Part shown: positions 36,501 through 47,864 of the stretch, piece after piece
Numbering within the stretch: the first letter of the stretch is position 1
How the letters are laid out: the number at the start of each line of letters is the position of its first letter
Origin: Aquilaria yunnanensis
Lineage: Eukaryota > Streptophyta > Magnoliopsida > Malvales > Thymelaeaceae
DNA length: 64,000 nt
Direction: 5' to 3'
NCBI GenBank assembly: GCA_039654915.1
Contig: CM077600.1
Location: 40,284,492-40,348,491 of the forward strand
The notes under the pieces: model-generated
Told to the model about the DNA's origin: nothing
Databases searched by the model: none
What the model saw: the letters and a program-made list of their open reading frames with translations, nothing else
Made by a program: the position numbers and the translations under genes

Positions 36501-36692
36501 TTTTCCGAAGGCGTCTAATAAGTCGGTAAACGGATCTGCTCCGATCTGGGTCTTCGCCAAATCCGGGTCCTTCATCATCGGGGTCGAATAACTAATGGAA
36601 GGGAATTCGAGGAAGCCGGAGAAGAAGAGGACCAAGAAGGTGAAGAACAGCATGACTGTAACGGTGAAGTAGTTGAGGGGCTTCAATTGCAT
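33550..36692 (-). CDS. FUT13: Alpha-1,4-fucosyltransferase, family GT10, FUT13-like (406 aa)
   Basis: Minus-strand exons 36692-36213, 34412-34239 and 34116-33550 join in phase 0 to 406 aa. A short cytosolic tail and a signal anchor (about 10-30) predict a type II Golgi membrane protein. The lumenal part has the GT10 features: YMDLEAGRRRSGLDDIFISY in the middle, then the GDP-fucose binding segment at about 292-327 (FVLAIENTMTESYVTEKLFY, then SGAIPIYFGAPN). Conserved cysteines are present, including a cluster YSCRCGLSC. It resembles Arabidopsis FUT13 (about 401 aa), which adds alpha-1,4-fucose to build the Lewis a epitope on N-glycans, rather than FUT11/12, which make core alpha-1,3-fucose. The first intron is long (about 1.8 kb). 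A CT/GA-rich leader lies just upstream of the start. Confidence 0.93.
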
Positions 36693-36717
36693 TGTTTGGA
36701 CGAGGTAGGATTGGAAA

Positions 36718-36767
36718 TTTCTCTCTCTCCCTCCCCCTCTCCCTCCTCTGAAGAGAGAGAGAGAAAG
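36718..36767 (-). promoter_or_regulatory. GA/CT-rich leader of the FUT13-like gene
   Basis: A pyrimidine-rich run on the + strand (purine-rich GAGAGAG on the coding strand) ends with GAAGAGAGAGAGAGAAAG. It sits about 25-75 bp upstream of the start codon, so it is probably within the 5' untranslated region. GA/CT repeats at this position are common in plant genes; a regulatory role is not shown here. Confidence 0.45.
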
Positions 36768-36935
36768 TTATGAGAGGATCGATGAAACTTGAAAGATGGT
36801 TGTAAGTTTCCGATTTCAAATCAGGCAGCAAGTTTCGTTACTCTCGTCTCCCATTTGTGTTCTGTATAGTGGCTACCTACCTGCACCCCAGACCAGACTA
36901 AGTCTCACTAGCCGGCTAGGAATGAACAACGATTG

Positions 36936-38041
36936 GGTGAATTGTACCCATGACCCCTAACCTTTTATTATTTTCCTATTTTGGACCTTAACCTCAAAAC
37001 TTCACATGAAACATCCTCAATCTCAATTTTTTGTTTAACCTTAGACCTTTGGAAGACGAAAAGTATTAAAAATAACGGAAATGGCTACATCATATGTCAA
37101 CTTGGGGCAGTTGCACACGTGGCACAATGAGTCACCAGCTGTAAATGCCCACAATTGGCCGTATTAGACATTTAGAGCCTATGTTACATAAAAATGAAGA
37201 AATTTAAGACCTATACAGGGTTAGCCCACATCTCTCCTTCCTTCTCCCTCCCCTGCTCCAGCCCTCCCTTGCCTCCTCCTACCTTGGCCATTTGCGTCCA
37301 ATTGTTGCTCGATTTCATCCAATTTCAACCTTCAGTTTCAAGTTTCAACCCTTGATTTCACCGTACTCGATTTCACCCTCAATTTCATTCAATTTCAAAC
37401 CCCGGTTTCAACCCCTTTATTTCAACCCTTAATTTCACCCTCAGTTTCGTTCGTCATTCGTCTCTACCATCCTCGATTTCACTCACGATTTGATTCCACC
37501 ACTGATTGTGCTTTGCCTCCTCAACCATCCTCAATTTTGTTCTTCATCGCCACCTCCCAATGCATTCCAGCCGATGGAAGAAACCAGAAGAGTGTTTAGG
37601 CAGATTTAGGGTTTGGCTATAGAGGGAGATGAGGCATGATGGTGGCTCAAGACTGGTAGATTCAACGGGGGATTGTAGCACGGTGAAGCAGGGATGGTGG
37701 GCTAGGTGGAGCGATAGTCTAGGGTTTTGAGAGAGGGGAGTAGCAGTTGAGAAAAAGTTAGAGTTTTGAGGAAAGGAAGTGAAAAATCAGGGACCTAGGC
37801 TGCTATTTAATTTTTATTCTTTTTATTCTTTTTTACTTTTCCACGCCAGTGCCACAGTGGAAAATTGCCAATGCTAGCGTGCCACGTAGCCAGTTTTATA
37901 AATTTTAACACTTTTCGTCCTCCAAAAGTCTAAAATAAAACAAAAAATTGAGACTGAGGATGTCTCATATGAGATTTTGAAGTTATGATCCAAAATAGGA
38001 CAATAATAAAAAGTTAAGGACCATGGGTGCAATTTATGCAT
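36936..38041. mobile_element. MULE-like TIR element 1 (1106 bp)
   Basis: Terminal inverted repeats of about 200 bp: left AATTGTACCCATGACCCCTA and on; the right end, reverse-complemented, AAATTGCACCCATGGTCC and on. They share CCTATTTTGGACC, ACATCCTCAATCTC and AAAAGTATTAAAA blocks. Flanks CAACGATTG (36927-36935) and TAACGATTA (38042-38050) agree at 7 of 9 positions, consistent with the 9-bp duplication of Mutator-like elements. The interior is non-coding, with a minisatellite at 37310-37500 and a GA-rich part that looks like a gene leader. Confidence 0.75.
37310..37500. repeat. Minisatellite based on TTTCAACCCT / GATTTCACCC
   Basis: Irregular repetition of TTTCAACCCTTGATTTCACC-like units (roughly 15-25 bp) lies in the interior of TIR element 1. 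Reading frames through it are repetitive and not protein-like. Confidence 0.75.
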
Positions 38042-38061
38042 TAACGATTATCTTAGCAGGG

Positions 38062-38605
38062 CTCAATGGGTAAATAGTGCCAATGGTCCCAACCCTTAAT
38101 TCCCATTGTAAATAGGTCTCTAACCTTCATTTCGTTACAAATTGGTCCAAAACATTTATTATTGATTGCATGTTGGTCTCTAACCTTAGGCAGACATAAA
38201 AACTTGATTTACAGAAAAAAAACTAATAGTAGTATAAATTTTCCATTAATTGTGATAAAATTATAATATAGTTTAAATTTATTGGAATATAACTACTGAA
38301 CTGTTTGAATTTGTTAGCTCTCATGAATTATCTGACATTAACTTTTTAAATTCTAAGTTAAATTGTGTGGTTGTTGTTTTACTATAAATTCAAACTATTT
38401 CACAATTTTATAATAGTTAATAGATAATTTAAATTATTAGCTTTTCTTTTCTATAAATCAAGTTTGTGTTTACTTAGAGTTGGGGACTAATATGCAATGA
38501 ACTATAAAGATTTGAAATCAATTTGTAACGAAATGAAGGTTGGGGAATGATTTGCAATGGAAATTAAAAATTTAGGACTAATGGTGCTTTTTAACTAGGT
38601 ATTGA
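38062..38605. mobile_element. TIR element 2 (about 544 bp)
   Basis: Inverted repeats of about 150 bp: left blocks TCAATGGGTAAATAGTGCC, AACCTTCATTTCGTTACAAA and ACTTGATTTACAG pair with right blocks AAATCAAGTTTGTG, TTTGTAACGAAATGAAGGTT and GGACTAATGGTGC. The centre is AT-rich and non-coding. It abuts TIR element 1 with only about 20 bp between. Confidence 0.78.
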
Positions 38606-38620
38606 TCGTTACTTATTATG

Positions 38621-39888
38621 ATAAACTGCATCCGTGGCCTCAAACCTTAATTATTGTACTATTTTAGACCCTAACCTCGATTTTGTATATAAAAAATCCT
38701 TAACATCGTTTAAATGTTCCATTTTAAACTTTTTGTGGATAGAAAATGTTAGTATTGATGTAAAATGCCATGTGGCACACCAGTGTGAATGATTTGCCAC
38801 ATTAGCACAATAAATAAATTGTCATGGATGATGTGGGAAAGTAAGAAATAAATTAAAAAAGTAAGAAAAAAATTGAAAAAATGTAAACAAAATTAACCAC
38901 CCTGCTATTGGTCACTTGCTTCGTCGTTACTAGTCACCATTCGGATCAAGTACGCAAATTGATTCCCAAATCAACCACCAGTCCTCCACCAAGTCCAATC
39001 CCCTTCCTTTCCCGTCGCACTCCTCTCCTCTTAGCCTAACCCAACACCGAGCCAATGCCCTCGACTGTTTCTGACCCTTGACACCACTACCTCTACGGCT
39101 ACATCACTAGCATTAGAGAAAATCAAAGAAAAATAGATTTCTGTGCTTCTTCTCTCCCATCCCTACTTCGATCTCACTTTGTCTACCTTCTCCTCCCTCA
39201 TCCCTCCTTAATGCCACCTTATGGTAACGTTAGGAAGCTCTGATAATGATTGAAATAGGAAAATTCACCGCATAAGGTGGCAAATGATAAATCCACTTCT
39301 GAAGTTAGATCTGTTGACCTTCCCGTCATTGGCACTAAAAATTTCCTCATGTTTGATACTCAATTCATGGATTCTTCAGCAAGGTCAGTGTTGTTCTTGA
39401 CCCATGAACCAAATCTTCAAATCAAATGAGACTTTGCAGGCGAACACAATGGCGATGACAATAGGTTCCCATCGATTTCGCGTTTAATGTTATATAATGC
39501 TTTTGGTGTTAACGGAGTAGAGAGATTGAGTAGAGAGATGTTAAGGCGGGGAGAGGGTACACGATAGAGGCAAATGGACGAGAACGATAAAGTGACTCAA
39601 GGGCAGCAACAATCTAATTCTTTTTTTTTCTTCAAACTTTTTAAATTTTTAAATTTTCTTCTTACTTTTTCATATCATCCATGACAATTGATTTATTATG
39701 CCACCATAGCAAAATGTCCATGTTAGCATGCCATGTGGCATTTTCCACCTACACTAATGTTTTTCATCCACAAAATGTCTGAAATGAAACATTTAAACGA
39801 GGTTAGGGATTTTTCATGTACAAAATCAAGGTTAGGGTCTAAATTTATACAATAATTAAAGGTTAGGAGTCACAGACATAATTTACCT
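38621..39888. mobile_element. MULE-like TIR element 3 (about 1268 bp)
   Basis: Inverted repeats of about 240 bp: left AAACTGCATCCGTGGCC and right (reverse complement) AAATTATGTCTGTGACTCC. Internal shared blocks include TAAATGTTCCATTT against AAATGAAACATTTA, and ATTGTCATGGATGATGTGG against its partner near 39680. Repeat ends resemble those of elements 1 and 4, so they form one family. The interior (about 38890-39640) is GC-richer but without a continuous open frame; it may be captured host DNA. Confidence 0.75.
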
Positions 39889-39905
39889 TCATTCATTACT
39901 TTGTT

Positions 39906-40145
39906 AGGTTAATTGTGTCTATGCCCTTAATCTTTTATTATTATCATTCTATTTTGGACTATAACCTCGAAATCTTGCATAGAAAGTCCTCAACCTCAAT
40001 TAGTATTCCACTTTGGACATTTGGAGGATGAAAAGCATTAAAATAGACCATGTGGCATGTCAGCGTAAGATGATTTGCCACGATAGCACAATAATCAACT
40101 AGTAACAATAATGTGGAAAGGAATAAAACTAATAAAAAGGGAAAC
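39906..40145. mobile_element. Left half of a fourth MULE-like TIR element
   Basis: GGTTAATTGTGTCTATGCCC onward matches the left TIRs of elements 1 and 3, including CTATTTTGGACTATAACCTC, CATTTGGAGGATGAAAAGC and CATGTGGCATGTCAGCG. No right-hand partner follows; instead the sequence passes into a decayed RNase H domain. The element is therefore truncated or broken by an insertion or deletion. Confidence 0.65.
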
Positions 40146-40234
40146 TATGAAAAGAAGAAAATAATTTACCACATCTGCTTTTTCACCCGATTTTCACTTT
40201 CACTTTCAAAGGTAAACACTCTACTTCCATTACT

Positions 40235-40770
40235 GTTGTGAGAAGAATCAAAGAACAAGCTGTTGAGTTGTATGCTCTTTTCAGTAAAAAAAACTTCCTC
40301 CAAAACGGCCATTGAAGCCATCTGGACCCCTTCCTCCTAATGACTTTTTTAAACTAAACTTCAATGGATCTTCTAACAAGAAAAGCAGGAAGACAGTTGC
40401 TAGTGATATCATTAGAGATGACAAGGGACAACTTGTAATTGCTTTTGCCAAAAATATAAGTTTATCTTATCCTCTAATGGCTGAAATGTGAGGTCTCATT
40501 GAAGGACTAAGAATGGCCTCTCTAATGAGAAATATTTCTTTGAAAGTGTAATCAGACTGCAAAAGTCTTTGTGATTTGCTTAACTAAAAAATCCCTAAAC
40601 ATCATATTTACTACTCCACTATTTTGGAATATAGGTCACTTCTAGATCGGATGAAGGTGAAGCATCTTCAATTCAGGCCAAGGGGAACAAATAAGCCAGC
40701 TGACCGTTTGGCTAAGTTTGGAGCTTTCATGCAAAAATCTTTCGTTTATTTTTTATTATTGCCCGGACTA
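40235..40770 (+). pseudogene. Decayed RNase H-like (RVT_3) domain of a LINE
   Basis: Fragments in the + strand read FFKLNFNGSSNKKSRKTVAS, IIRDDKGQLVIAFAKNISLS, YPLMAEM then stop then GLIEGLRMAS, then SDCKSLCDLL and later RGTNKPADRLAKFGAF. These follow the order of the plant RVT_3 RNase H domain (D...E...D and the C-terminal ADxLAKxG motif) found at the end of LINE polyproteins. Premature stops and a frame change before the domain show it is dead. It sits next to the broken TIR element 4. Confidence 0.75.
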
Positions 40771-41729
40771 TTTAAAAAACCTTGTTGCTAGTGATTATTT
40801 TAGCCCTACCACTCTTGTAGGGTCTAGCTCTAGACTAGTTGATCCTAGTGCTACTACTACTAGCTTAGTTAATGTTGGCTCTGTAAGGGAGGATTCTCCA
40901 ACTGTTTTTACCTCCTAAAGACAATAAACTGCTATCGTTAGGCTAAGTGCAGCCAAGCCTCTAGAGAAAAGCAAGGACGTTTTATTATAATCTTTTTCTT
41001 TTATTACTTTTTTTCCATTAAAAAAATGTGCACAGCAGCAACGAGGAACCAAATGAATTAAACTTTGGTTTGTGACTCTATCAAAAAAAGAAAAAGACTT
41101 GGAGCTATCAAAATGGAAGGCCTAATTTAGGGGCAGATCATTTTGGATTAATGGGATTAATGTGCGGTAATTATTCACAGGTTTCTCGTGGGTTGAAGTG
41201 ACCTGCATTTTTTAATGGGAAACAACTATGATATTTGATTTATTTTCATTTACTTGCCATTAAAGGACAACGCTGCAGCAAATCCAAGTCATGCACAATC
41301 TAGCAGTAGATTGCCAGTGATAGCAATGATAATAGCCTAGTGACGTACAGGATTAATGGGATCCAAATCCGTGCATAGTCTAACACATCTTTTTCTCGCC
41401 CACCAGCTTCAGCCGACTTCCCACCTTCGACATTTCATTAGCTTGCCCCCAGGTAATCATGCAAGTGACCTGGGTATTTGCCGTTTTATGATAATTTGGT
41501 GATAGTGTACCATATCCGGAACAGTGTTTGGTGGCTGAGGTTGCTGGGTGAGAGAGATATGCAATGATTGAGTAGCGAGAGGGAAAGTGAAGAGGCTGGT
41601 AAAAAGTGTAAATAATACAAAAATGAGGGATGTTTGCACTTTCTTAGCTAGCGGGTCTTATGACCCGTGAATGACCTAGGATCAACCCGAGAATAATGTG
41701 ACCTCGTTAAAGCGTTTAATGAAAAATGA
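40771..41729. other. Intergenic, LINE 3' remnant then unique DNA
   Basis: Just after the RNase H remnant comes Ser/Thr-rich sequence (GSSSRLVDPSATTTS) and a T-rich then A-rich zone near 40987-41040 that may be the LINE 3' end. From 41040 to 41730 I see no gene. Confidence 0.45.
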
Positions 41730-42350
41730 ACTGCCCCTTAGATACCCTTTTTGCTAATTTTTAAAGAAATTATCCCATCTTGCCCTCCTATTAGAAGACC
41801 TCTAGAGTCTCCGGCTCCACCCATTTCCCCTGAATCTGCCCTCAACTTTATCTTCAACCCCTCCACAATTGTTAATTGCAGTCGAAGACCCAAAAGCCAA
41901 ACATTTCAATTCCAAAAATCTCATCAAACCACCAAACCAAAATCCAAATCAATTTGTTACAACTGTAAATCTTACAAGGAGAAAATAATCAAAGGGAGAC
42001 GAAAACCAATGAAGAAGAGAAGAGAGATTCGAATCAAATGAAAGGAGGTCCTCCAGATGGACGACCATGAACTTTGGGTTGTTGGCTGGGTTTTCTCTAC
42101 AAGGGAAAACGTTTCTCTCAGTCTCAAAATTCTTGATGAACTACTTGAATTTCTGGAGCACCAAGTGGTAGCTGGCTCTAGTGACGGCAGCATTCTCCTT
42201 TCAAACTATGGCTGGGAACTAAAATTCATGGCTCCCTAGTCCCACCTAGGCATATTCTACTCCTGGCTTAAAGAACAAAGACAAGATTGTTTGGTTCCGC
42301 ATTGGAATTGAGGGCATGATGCAGTAATTTCTTTAAATGACCAGGGGCAT
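41730..42350. mobile_element. Short-TIR element carrying unrecognised reading frames
   Basis: TTTAAAGAAATTATCCCATC plus TTGCCCTC at about 41760-41788 matches the reverse complement of 42309-42336 at about 24 of 28 positions. Outward of these, CTGCCCC near 41731 pairs with AGGGGCA near 42344. The interior of about 500 bp has two open stretches: 41751-42041, a basic Pro/Ser-rich 96 codons, and 42057-42239, 60 codons beginning MDDHELWVVGW. Neither resembles a family I know. The inverted ends suggest a small Pack-type element, but no target duplication is clear. Confidence 0.5.
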
Positions 42351-43708
42351 TTTGCCAGGGACCAGAATCGGGTCATACAAAAGCCATGAATCGGCCCGAC
42401 CCAAAATAGCGAAACTGAATTGCCCAAGAATTATAAGGTGTCATTTTAAAATCTCACAAAGGTGAAAGGTATGAGAGTTGGTCATCGGAACCATATTTTC
42501 AGAGTGAGGGTGTATGTAAATAGCATTTTTTTTTTTAAGAGAAAAAATGTTTTGTTCCTATTATAATTTTAGGTTACCATTCCGATGGTGTATTGCGTTC
42601 ACTCTTTAAGAAAGTTAACGCATTAACACGCCGTTTTGATTTGAGTATTTTTAACCTTAGTAAACAAGAGTCAACTGTACAAATAGCCATAGAATAATTG
42701 TGAAAGTAATTTATTCTGGAAGTTTTCTTATGAACAAACATTCACGTGTACTTTTTCCTTTCACGAAAACTAGTTTTGTCTGTTAAGGTGAAAGTTTTAT
42801 ATTGGTGAATTTGCCTATGATGCAAACTAATTTAAAACAGCTAATTAGTTACCTCTAGAAATAACTAATAACACATATTATAAAACATTTGGAAATTTTA
42901 TAATGTTTTCTCTTACTAAATGATGTAACAAAAAATAGTTGGATACAGAATTTTGAGGGTGATCACGCACTCAAATTGACATATTTTTAATTTAAATTTT
43001 TTTTATAAAAGTATTATTACAGTCTGTACTATACGCCAATTGCTCGCGCAGAAATATCGGCTCCCCGGCCGTTGCCGGATCAATCGTCAGCAAGTAGGCT
43101 AGGCTTGATTCAATGATATTGAGCGTTACAAGCAAAATCAATTAACCCGGCCGTTAGTCAGACATATGTGATGATCATATTTTACGGGCATATATATTGG
43201 AGTTATTATTCCCATGCAAAAATTCCATTTATTGAGGGACAAGCAATCAAAACATCCTTTTCTTTCTCCACAAGGGTACACGTTATTGTTAGCTGTATAT
43301 GAAGCCATGCCTACTAGGCCACAGCACAGCCTTGCCTCTAACTCCCAAGTTACTGTTTGCCCGCACAATTTAAATTAAAGCTTTCAAAAGTATTACTTAG
43401 CTCATATATATGTTTTAATGTAATGATCGTCTGACTAGACTTTGTTGATTCGTTCATATATAACGAACGCGCTAATTTTGATGCCCTCGGTGGAGAAGAA
43501 CCTTTTTTTTTTTTTTGTTTTCTTTTCTAATTTCCCATTTTCCTGCATTTTGACTCGATCGATCGAATAGCATAATTAATTTAGGGGGATAAATTTAAAA
43601 AAAGAAACAGAAGCTACAAAAAACTAAAGTTCGTTTTTAGGTAGTGAGGGTTTTGGGCAATGAAATTTCTTGACAAGATGTGCAAATTAAAAAGAGAATA
43701 AGAAATCA

Positions 43709-43732
43709 ATATATATATATATATATATATAT
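43709..43732. repeat. (AT)12 microsatellite
   Basis: Twelve uninterrupted AT dinucleotides. Confidence 0.95.
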
Positions 43733-44525
43733 TTAAAAAAAAAAGAAGAAACAAAACGGTTAAAACTAGGATCTGATTATATATATAGTTCATCAGAAGT
43801 ATTTGTACAAGTATATAGGGTGAAGAGAATATATAGATATTTAATGGAAAGTGATGGTGGCGGAATTCGAACCTTCAATCTTTGCCTTAATCATTGGACA
43901 AAACACTTATCGAAGGAAATACTTAATTGTTGTACAATATCAAGGTATTAAACATCATTACTATCAAGTATAACGCACCCCGTAATTTCAATGTATACCA
44001 TATGATATATCACATTTTATATCATTACTATTTTTACAAAAAAAAATGTTAAAATATTATTTTAAGATGAAATAAATTAAACTAATTTTTATATATATTT
44101 CAATTTTTCTCATCACAGTTTGTAAAATATAAATAAAATATACATGAAAGATGATATTTATTATACAAAAAATATAAAAAATATTTTATATAGAACAAAA
44201 TAAATATTACTCAGTTAAAAAAAGCTAATTTATTGATACATGAGAAGAAGAAGAAATATTACGCTAATAATAACAATACTCAAGAGTTAGAAGACTACCA
44301 AAAAAAAAAAAAAACAAGAAAGCAAAAGCCAAATAAAAATAAAAATAAAAGTAAAAGTAAAAGTAAATATTTATATTAAAATATGTGTATTAATTATATT
44401 TTTAGTACTATTTTACATATTTATATATGATATTTTAATGTAAAATGATAAAAAAAATATCTCACACATGTCTCACAAAAAATAAGATACCGCAGTACAT
44501 GCCTCTCTGTATTTTGTGGAATATT

Positions 44526-44684
44526 GGTCCCGTTTGGGAACAGCTTTTGTCATCAGCGTTAGAGTTTTGGATAAATTATTTAACGGTTAAGATGAAAACA
44601 CTGAAGCTAAAAGCTAAAAGCTACCATTGGATAGTTTTTTCAAAACTCTAACATTAATCGCTAACGCTAATGTCAAACAGGGCC
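44526..44684. mobile_element. Small MITE, family B, copy 2 (159 bp)
   Basis: Ends GGTCCCGTTTGG and (reverse complement) GGCCCTGTTTGAC, with an inner inverted pair CAGCGTTAGAGTTTTG and CAAAACTCTAACATTAA. ATT flanks both sides (44523-44525 and 44685-44687), a possible 3-bp target duplication. Short MITEs starting GGnCCnGTTTGG are abundant in plants; the superfamily is left open. Confidence 0.75.
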
Positions 44685-45271
44685 ATTGTAATATTATGAT
44701 AGAGTGTACATAAAAGGTGATAAATATACAAAATACTATGCAATACCGGCAATATTTTACATAAAAAAAATAAATAAAAATATTTGCACCACATTAATAA
44801 AAATAGAATTAAAGTATGTAGGAATGCCGTTCAGAGGAGGGGGAGCATTCAATATTTACCTGCATCATTTTATATAAAAATAATAAAATATAAAAACATC
44901 TATTCCACATTGGTAAGGGTACAATCGAAGTATGTAGGAATGACGTGGAGGGGAGGGGAGCATTCAATATTTGGTATATATTTCAATTCTTAATCTCGCG
45001 AACCAGATCCTTGTTAAGGAAGAGTCATTGACAAGCAAGGACGAGAGAAAGGAAAACAAATTAGAGCTCATGATTCATGCCATGCCGTATTTGAAGCTGA
45101 AAGGAATGAAGGATAGAGGGTAGCCCAACCCAAGTTCCCAACTAACACGCGTTTCGCACCAGTTTTTCACCACCACCAACTCTCAACTCTTGCCTTCTCC
45201 AAAACCTTACCTTCGCTTTCAGCTGTTTGTGTGAGTTATTGGTCAAAGGATACCAAATGAAGAGGTTTAGA

Positions 45272-45602
45272 GTTAATTTGTTTTAATTTAAATCAACTAA
45301 TTTATTTTTATTTTTATATATTTTTTAAAATCAATTTTATTTGAACGCTAATATTATATAAATACAATAATTCATTTAAAAAGTAATTTTTTTATAATAT
45401 TATTAAATTTTTATGAATTTTTTTAATGTATTAAACTAGAAAAATTCATAAAAATTTAGTAAGATTAGAAAAATTATATTTTCAATGAATTATTGCAGTT
45501 ACATAATATTGGCTTTTTAATTAAAATTAGTTTCAGGTAAAAAAAATATAAAAATAAAAATAAATTATTTTATAGTCAATTGACTTTAAGTTAAAATGAA
45601 CT
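45272..45602. mobile_element. Foldback MITE family A, copy 3 (about 331 bp)
   Basis: Left AATTTGTTTTAATTTAAATC, right (reverse complement) GTTCATTTTAACTTAAAGTC. The centre ATTTTTATGAATTTTTTTAA and the block ACATAATATTGGCTTTTTAA match the other family A copies. It is the most diverged of the four on its left arm. Confidence 0.82.
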
Positions 45603-47831
45603 GAGTATTAAAGTTTAATTTAATCTTTCCCACTTCTCCATATTATACTATATTCTAAAGAAGAAGTGAGTTTTATTGTTCATTAACAGTAGAATCCATG
45701 TGGCTTTTTTTGTTTTTTCGCTTCTTCCAACTTATGATCAAACACCTCTTTTGATCCCAACATTGCTCACATCTACCATAATGCTCCCTCACTTTAGCAT
45801 TCTGTCGCCAGCTAAAGGGTAGATCATTTGCTGATGGTGACCTGATTGTCACATCAAAGAAATTGGGGAACATTATTAGATATAATAAATATTACAGGGA
45901 CCCAATATTATTTTGTCCCGTTTTGTGATAAGTCCGCCCATCACTCCAGTGTTGTTTTACTCTCCTGCAGAATAATCAAATCTCTTCTTTAGTCCCTGGA
46001 TATAACATTCCTGTTATAATGATCCCCAACTTTCATTATCTATCATAATTTTTTTTTCCTTTTTGCTAATCAAAATTTTTGTATATACTAAAAGTCAAAG
46101 GTTTTTAAGGCGATGGGAAGAAGGCTATCTTAATCCCTGGTCACAGGCGTGACAAGATTTTAGATATACGGCATGAATTTTTAGGAAAATAAAAATTTTG
46201 ATGACATATTTAAATTCAAAATAATAAAACTTTAAATGAAAGTGAATGACATGCTTTTATTAACCATGTTAAATACTAAAAGTTTTTTCTTTTGCGTGGT
46301 TTAACTCAAAGTTTTAATTGTATAGGCTTGATTCAAAGTTTTAATTAGTTGAAACAAATTCACCCTTTTCATAATGTATGAGCGTTTTACATAGATTTGA
46401 TTTATAATTTTGATTTGTTGAAATAAGTGAACAATTTATATTATACATAAGTGCACAATTCTTTAAAGATTTTATTTTATCAATAATTCATTAGTGAGCA
46501 AAAAATCTAGAAAACCTATGCATGTATATTATGCAATGTTATCCTACACTATGAATACCAGAAACTTTATTTCTCTTAATAGTTTAATTGAATTGATTAT
46601 TAGAATTACTTTAATTATTTTTCATTTATTATCTTTAATGTTTTTTTTGATATTATATAAACACATCTTTAGTTGATTACTCTATGTACTTATAATTATT
46701 TATACTCAGATTTTACTTAATGTCAAGGTAAGTCTTACACTTTTACATTGTTCCATCAATGAGTTATATTGATTATATTACTACTAACTCACATATCTCA
46801 CTTACTTCTAAAAATCGTGGGGTTTTTAATGTTCATCATTGAAGATGAACAATTTTTTTTACCCTTTTTCAAACACAATTGACTATTCCTTAAGTTCAAT
46901 TCTCTTTTCACAAAAATTACTTCCGCCCCTTATTACAAGTTTGTTCGGTCAGCTTGTTGGACCACATTGGGCAAAAGAGAGTGAAAGGAACATACTAGCC
47001 ATGGTCCATATTAAACGAAAGGATGCTCTTAATTACATCCATGATGGATCTGAAAATACATACATAATGATCAAGAATTCAACTAACGTCAAATGTAGAG
47101 TTTAATTTTGAATATTTGACACACACACGCACACAGAGGAAGAGTAGAATTGCCGTAAGGATAATGTGATCGTTACCGGCTAGGATTCTTGTTTATGCTC
47201 GCTTATCCCTTTGGAATATGTTTTCCTCCAAATGGGACAAGAGGAAACTCCCTATACTTGTATGCATATATGATACTTTCAAAATTTTAACTAGATCTAA
47301 TTTAGTATTCTGTCTTGTATGTAGGTACGAGAAGTTCTCTTCTAAACAATGTCCTATCGATCATCTTTCATGATACCCCAAAAACAAAAATTTTTGTGGT
47401 GGATGAGAGTAGCTTTACAAAATCGAGGGAATCTTTTTATTTCTCAACCGAACCTCAAGGTTGATTTTTGCAATTAGCGTGCAAAAATAAAATTAGGAGA
47501 AAGTGACGCACCTAACCACAATTGTATAACGGAGTTGTATACTAAGCCCACGCCCACCAGCCACCACCCCCAATATAATAGCAAACCGGAAACCAATACA
47601 ACAAGTTAAGTCCAATCCCAGTCCGGACACACTAAGCGGGCGTCCCGTCCAGTGATCTGTCGTTTTTGTCAATGCGGACGTCACGCGCGTTTCTTCCTCC
47701 AGTCCTTACCGCGTATTGCCGGTTAATCCAACCCCGCTTAACACCCCACCTCCGGCTCTCTTACAACCGGGAGATGAGGACGCTACGTTGTTCGTTTGTT
47801 CAACTGATTCACTGGTGCTTATCTCTATCCC
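45603..47831. other. Upstream region of the invertase gene
   Basis: No gene supported. Short open frames at 45673-45873 (-) and 46839-47105 (+) lack family resemblance, splicing or codon bias. A CA-rich microsatellite lies near 47118-47134. From about 47500 the sequence turns GC-richer and promoter-like. Confidence 0.55.
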
Positions 47832-47839
47832 TATAAATA
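47832..47839 (+). promoter_or_regulatory. Probable TATA box of the invertase gene
   Basis: TATAAATA follows CTCTATCCC and precedes a long pyrimidine-rich leader (about 47860-47910), the usual plant arrangement with transcription starting about 30 bp downstream. Assigned by position and context only. Confidence 0.5.
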
Positions 47840-47864
47840 CAACCTCTTCAACCTTCTTTCTTCT

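Larger units (their letters stand above)
42351..45271. other. Intergenic, no supported gene
   Basis: AT-rich DNA with many stops. It contains an (AT)12 run at 43709-43732, the MITE at 44526-44684, and long A/T-only stretches at 44040-44460. The better-composed part at 45000-45240 looks promoter-like but leads into a MITE. Confidence 0.6.

Noticed and set aside
43855..43885. GAATTCGAACC resembling a tRNA T-arm
   Set aside because: No acceptor stem, D-arm or anticodon arm could be folded around it; such motifs are common in plant transposons.
45673..45873. 66-codon minus-strand frame with a plausible ATG
   Set aside because: No motif, no splice partners, and AT-rich surroundings; considered as a small gene but nothing supports it.
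46839..47105. 88-codon frame upstream of the invertase
   Set aside because: Composition like the intergenic background and no recognisable domain.
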